Assembly: GCA_029783825.1 (NCBI GenBank)
Contig: JAREIK010009617.1
Location: 1-64,000, forward strand
Source of the DNA: Sapria himalayana
Lineage: Eukaryota; Streptophyta; Magnoliopsida; Malpighiales; Rafflesiaceae
Direction of reading: 5' to 3'
DNA length: 64,000 nucleotides
Under the pieces are notes generated by a model. That model did not search any database. It saw only the letters and a program-made list of their open reading frames with translations, and was not told where the DNA came from. Position numbers and translations under genes: made by a program. This document shows, piece after piece, positions 35,691 through 47,026 of this stretch (positions within the stretch are counted from its first letter, which is position 1; the number at the start of each line of letters is the position of its first letter).

Positions 35691-37459
35691 ATTAGTTGGT
35701 AGAGTTATTGTATATAAAGATTATCATGATTTTTTAGGTAAAGTTTTGATCAAGAATGAATATTTAAATTTCTTAATACTCTATATTGTATTTCATAACT
35801 ATTTATTAAAATTCTCTAAAATTTTAAAATAATTAAATTAATCTATAATTTTTTTCGTTAAATACATACATATCATCATAAAGTATCAAAATATATACAA
35901 AATTTTTATAGTTCAAGTATTAAACATATACAAGTTTTCACCTAAAGTAAATCTTGACATAAAAATATACATATATATTAAGAATAATACAAATTTATAA
36001 TTTCACATATAAAAAAGAAAAATAACACGATCTTAAATTGAACAAAAATATGAAAACCACAAACTTAAGTGTTAAAAGACAAATATGGGAGACTCAAGAG
36101 GGACAAAATAAATAATTTCTTATGGATTTGATTGGGAATCACATGCTTTTTTTTTGACATGATTCATGCCCACCACAATCTTCTATTTTATAAGCTACAC
36201 ATGGTCTAATAGAAATGAGGTGAATAGTATTATCTAATATAGTTTCTCATCTATTACAATCAACTTTGCGTAAGTTAAGATTGGTTTATGTGATCATCTT
36301 GTAATCCTTTCCCTTATCTATATACATCTTTAAGTGGTTTTGTGTTAAACTTCAAGTTGGACAATAATTTTTTTTGTTTTAATAGTCTTACAAGGAATTC
36401 AAAAAAATGATTATTTTTCTACCATGTTCGTTGCAACTTCCAATTTATTTTTTAAAAAAAATTTAAAATATATTATTTATAAATATATCCAAATATTTTC
36501 ATCTATATATGGTGTGGACTACAAAAAAATTTCTATTTATTATACTATTATAGTGTTGGCCCACTTCATTTCTTGTAAGTTTTATTTTTAAAATATAACA
36601 ATTGAGCCCCTCATGCCAAGCTCTAAGTGTCTTTTTAAAAGTAACAAGAGTTTTTCAAAGCTTATAAACATGACTGATTTTTTAGACATCAAAAGATCTC
36701 ACTTGTGTTTTTGTACTTTATATTGATAAACTAAATTAGAAATATACTTTTGTATCTATTTGAAATGTTTTAAATTCAAGAAATAAAGTATGAACGCGAG
36801 TATTCTAATAGGCTCAAGTCTTAGTATTGATCAAAAGTTTTATCAAAATATATTTTTTATATATATTATTTGATAATTGAGAAGCCAACCCAATTTCATT
36901 TTTTTAAAGTTATTAGGTTTCATCCATTTTATTGTATAAAAATGATACAATTGTTGATGAATAATGATAACTTAAACTATTTCACTCAATGTTTAACTAC
37001 ATGATTTTTGGGATGTTGTGGGAGCTCAAAATATATGTTTGTGTACTTGAGATAAAATTTAATAATATTGGATTTTTAAAACTATATTTTTTATTACTAG
37101 CAATCTTATTTATGAAATTATATTTTTCATTGAAATTATTGCGTATGTCTGAAGAATTTATCTATCATGATAAGAATGTACTCAATATAGGTATATTGCA
37201 CTAATGGGATTTATTTGTATGAGCTCTAATGAGCCAAAAGATTAATTGTTATTAATTATAATACAAAGACTCATATTTTGTTTTTATTTCATATGATCAT
37301 CACGATAAAATAATCAAGAATTTTCTAAAAATAAATATTAATTTGACAAGTTAAAATTATAATATTCAACAAAACATGAGCAATAATACTGAGAGAATTA
37401 ATTGAGATAATTTTTGAGCGCTCAATTATCCTGATATTTAGAATATCTAGAAAGATAAT
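35691..37459. other. AT-rich interval, no gene seen
   Basis: No domain, RNA gene or repeat boundary recognised. Confidence 0.4.
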
Positions 37460-37695
37460 ATTAAAAAATTGAGCCCTCCTAGATACTTATGTTGTAATTA
37501 CTATCTAAATTATAATCATATGTAGGATACCAATATTTTAATAAATAATGTTTATTTTTATTATAAAAATGTAACATATTACATTGTATTAGAAATATAA
37601 TATAAAAATTGTGTTTTAATGTATAAATATTTAAATTTTCAAGGAATTAAAAATTAAAAATTATAATTTTTATATTGAAGTTATATTTATATTAA
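37460..37695 (+). repeat. Unclassified repeat family, copy B (left part)
   Basis: Matches the start of copy A (32870-33060): TTTTTATTATAAAAATGTAA, then TTGTATTAGAAATATAATAT and TTTTAATGTATAAATATTTA. It is interrupted at 37696 by a hAT-type element and resumes at 38476. Confidence 0.7.
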
Positions 37696-38475
37696 CAAGG
37701 AAGCACGAATATGGGACACATGGACACGGTTGTGGACATGGCACGGATACATGTCCGATATGTTACGTGGTGTATCGTTGACCAATCCATGTTTGATACG
37801 TCACGTGGCATATCGGACGGATGCGTTGGATGCCATATCCATGCTGACAACGCCGAGTGGTCGACGTTCGACTACGTCGAGTGGCCAACGTCGCTCACGA
37901 TGACGAATGGTCGATTCTGTGGGGCGGCAGGGGTTGTCATGTTTTTGTGGGGAGGCAGGGGGCGCGATTCTGTGAGTAGGGCATGGCGCAATTCTGTGGG
38001 CTGGGCAGGGCACGATTCTGTGGGCTGGGTAGGGCGCGATTCTGTGGGCTGGGCATGGCTCGATTCTGTGGACTGGGCAGGGCGTGATTCTGTAGGCTGG
38101 GCGTGTGATTCTTATTTTATAAATATTTTTTATTTTATAAAATAAAAAATATATATTTTTTATAATATTAGATAATTATAAAATATTATTTTATAAAATA
38201 AGATAATTATAAATATTATCTTATAAAATAAAATATTTTTATTTAATAAAATAAAAAAATATATTTATTTTATAAGATAAAATAAAATATTATATTATAT
38301 TTTATTTTATAAAATACCTAATATTTATAAAGAAAATAAAATTTATTTTTATTTTTATTTTTTTTATCATGTTGTATCCTAGTCACATCCGTATCTTAGT
38401 TTTTTAAAATTTGTCATGTCCCAGTATTCTACCGTGTCGTATCCCCATATTCGTATTCGTGTCCGTGCTTCTTAG
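37696..38475. mobile_element. hAT-type non-autonomous element (GCACG family) inside copy B
   Basis: Ends CAAGGAAGCACG (left) and CGTGCTTCTTAG (right) form an imperfect inverted repeat. Flanking 8-mers TATATTAA (37688-37695) and TATATTAT (38476-38483) agree at 7 of 8 positions, hAT length. The subterminal parts share words with the element at 60837-61326 (TTTGTCATGTCCC, CCGTGTCGTATC, CACGGATA), so both belong to one family of about 0.5-0.8 kb. It carries a 24-bp minisatellite. A 144-codon plus-strand frame (37711-38145) covers the minisatellite, but nothing suggests a real gene. Confidence 0.8.
37965..38110 (+). repeat. 24-bp tandem repeat, ~6 copies
   Basis: Unit CGATTCTGTGGGCTGGGCAG plus four bases, repeated about six times with few changes. 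Because 24 is a multiple of three, the plus-strand frame shows an eight-residue repeat of the form DSVGWAGR. Absence of a conserved frame outside the repeat argues against coding. Confidence 0.9.
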
Positions 38476-39050
38476 TATATTATATACGATAAATAGTTCG
38501 ATATGAGAAATAAATAATATGATTATGTTTATTGTGAATTGCATAAGCTTCACTCTTCAATAATATTCAATATTGCTTCACTCTCTCCCTTCTCGCCTCC
38601 CACCAGTAAATCTTGATTGCTCCCCTCTTCCTCATATCACTTTCAATAATCTAAACTCATTTGAATTTCTTTCAAAAAAATGTCACATTTTCTCATTATC
38701 TTCAAATTATTGAGATCTTTTCCAAAATGTTTCTCTACTTGTAGGTATGTATGCGCTTATATAGGGTAGTATGCATACACAAGTCATAAACACACATGCA
38801 AAAACACATGCATGTGCCGCACGCTCTTATGCGTGCGTTCACATTCTGCACACTCTTACGCATGTGTTCATATGTCGTAGACTACTGTGCAAATGTTCAC
38901 ATGCTGCACTCTTATGCATGCTTGCAAGCACCACACACACACACATATATAAATGCACACACACACATGCATACTTATATTTTGTTGTCAAATATACAAT
39001 GAAACATTTAATTTCATTAGGCACAAAGTTCTTTACAAAGCTTTGCTAAA
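38476..39050 (+). repeat. Unclassified repeat family, copy B (right part)
   Basis: Continues the family order: CT-rich leader (38575-38660, with TTTCAATAATC), a GTATGTATG donor-like start near 38742, CA/CATG microsatellite (38775-38970) and TATATTTTGTTGTCAAATAT at about 38969. After 39050 the match to the other copies fades. Confidence 0.7.
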
Positions 39051-41570
39051 ACTATTTTAATTTGATAGGCACATAAGCATTTATATTTACTAAAAAAAAT
39101 AAATAAATATAGGTGTTTAATGCCCATTCGAAATAATACACAAAATTATGTCAGAGCTTAACTATTTTGATCATAAAACATTAAATGATAAAAAAAATAT
39201 AGGATGGATGCATATGACAGAGCATATGCTTTAATTTCACAATTTTCTTGATAATTTTACGTTCTTCGATCTTGTCTTTTTTTCTTGTTCACTAGGTACC
39301 TGTGCATAGATAAAAATTACGTGATAAGTATTTTTATGTTTAGTGGTTATATACAGTTCTCTTTTTATTTTAATTTAAATCAAATCATTAAATTTCTAAA
39401 GATAATGTTTTCATATTTTCTTAAATGACCAAGGTAGTACAATACATACATAAAGATATATTTTTATTTAATCAATTATAATTTCTTGGTCATCTTAAAT
39501 TTTGTATTTTCATTTACAATAAATTATTCAAATCATAATTCATATATTTTTAACTCTTATCGAATTTAACTATGCTTTTGGTGCAAAGGATAACAAATCA
39601 CCGGCACGGTCTCCCTCGGGCTGCACGTCGCTGTAAAAATAATGATTTCAAAAATATATGTACTAGTTTGGTGTATACTTTTGACACTATTCTGTTTGAT
39701 TATGGATTGATATGCCATAATAGTATGTTTGTTTGATACTTATTGTATATTTTGGGCATTCAAATTATTGGATTATTGGCATTCAAATTAATATTGGATA
39801 TTTTTTGGATTGATATGCCATAATATTATTCTGTTCGATTATAAAATTATGTTCGATTATGGGCATTCAAATTATTTATAAGAAAACATAATATTGGATA
39901 TTTTTTTATAAAAATAAATCATTTTATAAAAATAAATCATTTTAATACTAATGTAATGTTTATGTTATTTATTTCACAATCAATTAATTTCTCAAAATTT
40001 TTTACATAAATTAATTTGTAATTTATTTTATAATTTATATGTATCAAATTAATTTTAAATAATTTAATATGCAATTTAAATATTTTGGAGATAGAGATTC
40101 AAAATAATGAGAGAAAGTATAGAACAAACTCAAAGTATATGATACTTTGAGTCTAATCATTGGAAATCTCAATTTTAGCTTGGGCTTTCCTCTTTGTTAT
40201 CTTATATTCTAATACAGTTAAAGAATAATATTATTCATGTATGCTATTAATTATTCTTAGGATTGATCTTCAGAGCTCAATATCCTAAAACTCAAGTAAT
40301 GACATTTTAATGCAAAATCTAGTCTCACTATATTCACCTACTGTTATTCTTGATTTCTAAGATCCTTTTGGTTTCTAATTTAATAAAATTTTTCTACTAC
40401 ATTATTTTTTCTAAAAGTTTAGTTTAACCAAAATACTATGATTATTTGAAACTAACCTTAAAGCCCATATTCGGTAGCTTTATTGTTTAATTTGTTCATG
40501 ATTTTTTCTATGCATTCGTAGCTCTATCTATTAAGGTTCTTTACTAATTGGAATCACTTTATTTGGATGGTTATAATGGAATCTATAGCTAAAAGAAAAA
40601 TATGTATTTTTCTCCAAATTCAAACACAAGTAAAGAGACATCAGGGTTTGATTTCTTATCTCAAATTTCTTACTTATTTCAATAATAAGGTTCTTCATTG
40701 TTCTTGTTCATCTTAGTTATATATTTTTATAGAGAAAATTATAAATCTCTTCATTCAAAAACGCTAACTCTTTATTTTTTTTTTTAAATAATAATTGCTT
40801 AATGAGAAGATATCTGCAAGGTCAAAATAAAGTTTTTACGTCTCAAATTCCCAACGCTATGTTTAGTTATACATTAATTCTCATTACTCATTTTTGGCAA
40901 TTTAACACTTAATATCTTTTTTATTTAATTTTTTTTAAATTACAATTACACTTTGTCATTTATGCTTCTCATTTATGACTTAAGTTCTTATTTGATATTG
41001 TGATAAATTTTATTTTATGCTATAAACACAAAATAAAAATATTATTAAAATACTATGGTATTTTTGGAGTGTTACAATGGAGCTCCATGCAAGCTCCATC
41101 GAGTTTTTTGTGGAGCAGGGGTGAGGAGCGAGGGGCGGGGGGTGGGGGCGAGGGAAAAGAGAAAAGCTCGTCTTTAATTTCATTAATAAATAGTATCAAA
41201 TACTATTTATTAATGAAAAAATATATTTAAATTTTTAATTTGAATTTGATAACATTATTTTAAATTTTTTAAAATTTAATATATTATAAAATATTTATTA
41301 AAGTATTTCTTGCTATTTTATTTTATTTTTATTATTTTATAAATTATTTATTTAATTATATTTATATTCAAGCCGCGTCTTAAAAATATTTTTAAAAACA
41401 TTGATTTTTTAATATTTTTATTTATGATATTTTATTTTATATTTTCTAAAATATTAATTAATTATATATTGTGATGCTCAAAAAATTTAGGCATTAATGT
41501 CTCGAGGCATAACTCTTATCTAATTAACATAAACATGTCTCATCTTATGTTTTGGTCTTTTAAAAATTTG
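39051..41570. other. AT-rich interval, no gene seen
   Basis: No coding similarity. A direct duplication of 'attggatatttttt' and 'gatatgccataat' words lies at 39700-39910. A short G-rich block (GGGGCGGGGGGTGGGGGCGA, 41130-41150) stands alone in AT-rich DNA. Confidence 0.4.
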
Positions 41571-43096
41571 ATATATACAATAGACATATATACATATACG
41601 TAAAATATTTATCTATATATTATATTGTGTGTGTATATATATGATTGTCATGTTTGTACTTGTATATACATAAACACGTACATTTAACCACAACATTATA
41701 TACTTACATATTGTTGTGTATTATATATACACAACAATATATATATATATATAAGGAGCACATTTGTTTGATATGAATATGTGAATGTTGATAATTTATG
41801 TGAATATTATATTGTGTAATATTCAATTACACATATAAGCTTTGAATTTGTGATATTTTAAATTTTTATCATGTATGTGAATATCTAATATCTATTATTT
41901 GTATCCGTGATTCCATGTTTTAATTATGGATGTTAAAATAATATGGCATGTAGAAAAATCATCTATTAAAATTAATCTGTAATTTTTTGATATATTTTTT
42001 GATTGTGATAATTATCATGTAATTTGTGTTATTCAATCGCGTCTTGTATACATTATTATTATTTATCAATATCATGATATCTAAAAGAATTTAAACATCA
42101 CATAATTACAAATACTTTGATGTGAATTTTTTTTAAAAATCACAATTTAATATTCAATAATTTTTAATTTTCATTTTTTATATATAGAGAATATGTTTTA
42201 AAAATATTCAATAAATGTTGGACATGTCAACTTTCTTTTTAAAAAAATTACTATTTCTTTGATAATTATATTTAATATTTATAATATATAAATTATGAAT
42301 CTTTGTTGTGAATGGTTCAATAATGATTTAACTTTATTCATATATTTTTCATGGCTTTATTTTTGTTGTGAATGGTTCAATATCATCACATAATTATTTC
42401 ATATATTCCTTGTTATAATATTTTTAATGGTTTTATTTTTGTAATTCATTGTTATAAATTTATGTTATAAAATAATACTTAGTGTCTAACTATAGGACGA
42501 GATGTATTTATTAATGCTAAAAGAACTATACAGTGGATGTCTTGAAAAGGTTTGTTATGATGGAATGTTTTTTGGTTGGTCGTCCAATAGTCTCAAGTTT
42601 GACAATAAATAATGATAAAAATAAAAATTTTATTCATGAGATACATTACAAATAGCTTTCAATTAGTTTTATCTATCTCATTGCCACACGAAATAACACC
42701 AGTCGATCTTAGTCAAGCATATTTGAGATTCATATATAGAAAGTCAATAAAGCACTTGTTTTTGGGTGATAATATTTCTTATTTTTGGGTTAACATATTT
42801 TTCTTACATAATGTCATTTAGATTTCATATAATGGATTTTAATTCCATGATGCTATTTCCTATGTATCTCAAATGTGGATTTACTTAATAAATGTTGTAT
42901 AATAATTGCTCTGGTGATTTATGTTGTATAACTATTGTATTTCTAATGATGTATTTCTAATGTGGATTTCATATAAATGTTGTATACATGTTTTACGCTA
43001 TTGCTAAGTTCATATTTTATATATCAGCTGATTTATGTTTGATGAATAATTTTTTTTTTTATTAAGTTTCTCTATTCTTCTTTTATGCTTAATCAG

Positions 43097-43405
43097 GATT
43101 TATTTTTGGCTTGGGCCACATTTGTCTTTGCTCCTACGACATCTACAGTATCTTGTCCATTTATCCCACGAGGTAAGAATTTAGTTATTGTTGAGATTTG
43201 TTTTGATAATATTAGTTTTGCTTAGTTCTTAAAGTAAATCTTTTATTATTAGAGATTATTTTTTTGATTAATGATTTCTTGTATTATAAAGTTTTCTCAT
43301 TCTTTTTTTTTAATACTTAATCAGGATTCTATGTAGCTTGAGGGATCCTAGTCTTTGCTATTTCTGCTATGACATCTTTATGATCATGTTCATCAATCTA
43401 ACGAG
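43097..43405 (+). repeat. Tandemly duplicated exon-like block
   Basis: Two similar blocks, 43097-43172 and 43325-43405, each begin after TTAATCAG and end in CGAG before GTAAGAATTTAG, so each looks like a 76-81-nt exon with consensus splice sites. The right arm has a single inverted counterpart (about 50600-50675) lacking the donor. No protein similarity was recognised. Confidence 0.6.
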
Positions 43406-44521
43406 GTAAGAATTTAGTTATTATTTAAGTTTGTTTTATTTAATTTGCGAAGATATTAAAATGATAAAAATTTTGATATTAATGTTATTTATTATTAATA
43501 GAAAATAAGTTAAAAAGTAGAAAATATTGTTTACATAAAAAAATAAATGGCTTTCCTTTTTCATAGCTGCATATTTGGATATGTTTATGTTTTATATTTA
43601 TTTTGTGTACTTGGAGCATTTTAGAAAATTACTTTTTAATTTTAGAATCAGGTCGACTTAACATATCACATATATAAAAAATATGTATTATATAAAATTT
43701 ATCAAATTTTATCATAAATATTTACTCAAAATTTGAATGCTATCTAAATATAATATTTTTTAAATTTTATTTTTTGTTATCGATGTATTCATTATACTAG
43801 AATTTATTTGAACTAATTATAAAAAAATGAATTATTATGGGATGTTGAAAGTTTAAAGGATAAATACCTAAGGAAGTGGTTAAAATTTCATTATATTTAT
43901 ATTTTAAAATATTGTATATTAAATTTATTCATATGTTTATGGATATAATATTAAAAATGTATGTATTTATCAAAATAATATATTTTTTAAGAAGCAACAC
44001 AAATATGTATTTTCATATATGAAAGTTTCAGCTAGAATATTAATAAAAAAATAAATAGTAAAGTAAGGGAATACCTATTAAAGTAATGATCATATGATAT
44101 GAGCAATAATGACATAATTATTTTATTGATTATTTATGTTGATATTATTTTTTTTTATGCAAAATAAAAAAATTGGTATGACCTAGCTCAATAAGATTTT
44201 GTTGGTATAGTATTAGAAGGATAATCTTCTGACATATAAGTATTTTTATGATATAGATATTGTTTATTTTCTGAAAGATGTCATCTTATCATAGGAATAT
44301 GCGTGCTTATTTTTTTTATAAAGATTTATATTTTTGGGTTGTACTCTTATTAGATATTTTTATAAAGAATTATATTTTATCGTTAACGTGTCTTTATTCA
44401 ATTATATTACTTATTTTAAGATAACAAGAAAAAAAATATAATTATGATTAGGTTATATATGACATACGTAGTAAGTATATTTAATTGATTTATAGATTTT
44501 GCTTGAAATATTCATCTTAAT

Positions 44522-45160
44522 TTGAGATGTCAAATGGGTCGTGCTAGGCTAGGACAATTAGAATTTTAGTGGCATGGTAGGGCTATCAACTTCGTTTGAT
44601 ATGACATGATTTGGTTACACTTGTTATTCCATTTTGATATGAAATCAAGTATGAAAGGCTTGATATGTCTTGATGGTCATCCTGAGGAAATTAGGCATGT
44701 TTGGTTTTATAGTGATATGTCTAGTTGGGCTTAGCCTAGCACTAGTTTGTGTTATGTAATGAAGATCAGAAAGCAATGGCACGCACTATGCCGAGAGGTA
44801 TCAATCGTGTTGTTCTAAGTTGATACAATCTAAACTTTGATAGACAAGATGGATCATTTTACTGTATCAGACATAACATAAAATCTAAATATTGTTTGAT
44901 CGCCTAGGTTTCTACTCGGATATGTCAGACTAAACTTTATCATGTGAAGTTAGTCGGTCATCGGTCAAGTCACTCACAACTTGGCCAGTGGATGTTGGGT
45001 AGTATTGTCTTGCTTCTCCTTGTGCTTTTTATTTGGTATTGGTCAGTCATGTGGCATGTGTTGTTTTGACACGAGACAACACATGGTATATGACTCGTAA
45101 TAAATCTATTGAATTATTTTAGTTAGGTATTATTTAATGGTCTAGGTTTCTTCGTTTTTT
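44522..45160 (+). mobile_element. hAT-like insertion remnant in left arm
   Basis: Starts TTGAGATGTCAAATGGG, a diverged form of the AGGTGTCAAA hAT terminus, followed by less AT-rich sequence (GGTCGTGCTAGGCTAGG) to about 45100. The far end is unclear; repeated TCTAGGTTTCTTCG/CCTAGGTTTCTACT words near 44905 and 45140 may mark it. An inverted counterpart occupies 48830-49469. Confidence 0.55.
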
Positions 45161-46964
45161 CATTTAATCCAAATATAATTTCTTTAGGCTTTAAAATTTG
45201 GCAACATTTATTTTTGATTAATTTATATTGGTATAGTATGTTTTTTGGTAATAATTTGTTTATGATAATTTTTTTATATGCGAGTTAGATATATATTGAA
45301 TTTCCTCAGCTTGCTGATTATGTTTAACTCATAGTATTAAAAAATAAAAAAATATTTTATGTTTCAAATATATTCATCAGTATTTTTTATTTATTTTTTT
45401 GCTTTATGATATAATATATAAGAAATAATATAATTTATTTGTTATATCGAGTTTAAAATTATATTTATTATTTAGTTTCTTGATGCGAGTCGAATCATAT
45501 ATTTGTATGAATTCTAAATTTTTATTTTTAATTCAAATATTAAAAAAAATATATAAAATATATTATAATATTTAGAATATGTAATATTATTTTAGATTTT
45601 TAATTTTGAGATTTTTATTTCATTTAAAGAATATTAAAAATATAGTAAATATTTTAAAAAAATAAAAAATAGAATAGTAAATATTAATTTCGTGAACATA
45701 TTTTATATTTAATAAAAATTTATTGTTTATCTTAGATAAATTTAACATTATATTATTTATTATTCGTATATTATTATGTATAATTTGATATAATAATTTA
45801 TAATTTATAATATATTTTTATCAAGTTAAGTATTTAAATATTTGCAATATTATATTGCCTTTTGTTAGTTTTTTTATGTATTTTTTACTTGTTGTATAAT
45901 TTATATAAAAGTGAGTTTTCTATTTGTAATAAAAATAGTGTATGTCAACTCCACTATTTTTTTAAGTATCATTTTTTAGTTATTGTTGTATAGTCTCTTC
46001 AAGTAAAAAGTAGGATTTCTATGTTCTAAAATTTTGAAAAATTTATTACATTATAATATGTATGCTCTTTGAATTTGAAATTGAGTTTAAAAACTTATTA
46101 ATGTTCATAGAATCGAAAATCCTTATAATGAAGATGTATTGATTTTTTATTTTACAAATAGAGATGTGAAATTTAATATTATTAGAATTAAAGGTGATGA
46201 TTAAAATTAGTTTTTATTTCATAGATTTCAAAATTCAATAAGTGTATATATCTATAGAGGATTGAAGAAATTGTGTTATGAATGAAATTTTTTTTTTGTT
46301 TATGAAGGATATATTTCGTTCATTGAGTGGATGATAAAAAAGTTAAATATTATTATTAATAATTGTTATACTATTATTTTTCTAGAAATTTTATTGAGTT
46401 TGAATTTATTTTATAATTTATAATTTATTATAGTATTTTGATACTTTAAGTTTATTTTGTGTTTGTGTCATTTTATTGTAGTGGTAAAAATATATCTGAC
46501 TATGTTTTATATTTTGTTAAAATTATTTTTAAGAATTGCAGTATTTGTTTAATAATAATAAGTTTCATTGTAGATTTAGTTTTTATTCGGTGGCAGTCGT
46601 AAAATGCATGGTTACATGTAAATATATGGGAAAACTAATCAACATGTGATACTTGAAAAAGTTGAAGGATGGTTGTGTATATATTGCTTATATGATCAAA
46701 TATGAAATTTTAGTAAAATTTAAAGTTAATAAAACTCAAAATAAATTTGATATTATATCTCTTTTAATTTTTTGAACATTCTGTTGAAAGTAGCCATTTG
46801 AGGTAATGTTATATATTTGTTTAATGAAGTTTTTATATCTTATTTTATATTGTAATTATTTTTATTTAATAAATTTTGGTGGTCTTCCATTCAATTTCAT
46901 ATATTTATTTGTTGATATCGTCGTAAAAAATCTGATGAGCCTACAAGTTTTGTCTATATTTGCA

Positions 46965-47026
46965 CATGACTATTATTAGATTAGTCATTATGTTTTTTTT
47001 CTTTTAATGAAAAGACACGTGCAGAC
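46965..47026. other. Spacer at the centre of the giant inverted repeat
   Basis: About 62 bp not paired between the arms, containing a T-rich run and AATGAAAAGACACGTGCAG. It would be the loop of any hairpin formed. Confidence 0.8.

Larger units (their letters stand above)
41580..46964 (+). repeat. Left arm of giant inverted repeat (copy C of the family)
   Basis: Reverse-complement landmarks recur in the right arm with nearly constant mirror positions (sum of coordinates about 93991). TATGGGAAAACTAAT near 46627 pairs with ATTAGCTTTCCCATA near 47348. GTCTATATTTGCA at 46952-46964 pairs with TGCAAATATAGAC at 47027-47039. GAGATGTC at 44524-44531 pairs exactly with GACATCTC at 49460-49467. TTAATCAGGATT near 43089 pairs with AATCCTGATTAA near 50671, offset ~220 bp by a duplication in this arm. 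GAATATGTGAATGTT near 41778 pairs with AATATTAACATATTC near 51567. Similarity by eye is high near the centre and lower outward. No long open frame exists. Confidence 0.9.

Noticed and set aside
35354..35832. Overlapping frames of 60-106 codons in the GC-rich island
   Set aside because: Both strands are open merely because stop codons are rare at this composition; no domain was recognised.
37965..38110. Regular tandem units that could suggest a CRISPR array
   Set aside because: Units are directly abutting with no unique spacers, and the genome is clearly eukaryotic.
37711..38145. 144-codon plus-strand frame with eight-residue repeats
   Set aside because: It results from a 24-bp minisatellite inside a non-coding hAT-type element; the minus strand is also open over part of it.
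41130..41150. Isolated G-rich block as a possible gene or promoter island
   Set aside because: Only about 40-60 bp long, without neighbouring coding sequence, TATA box or repeat borders.
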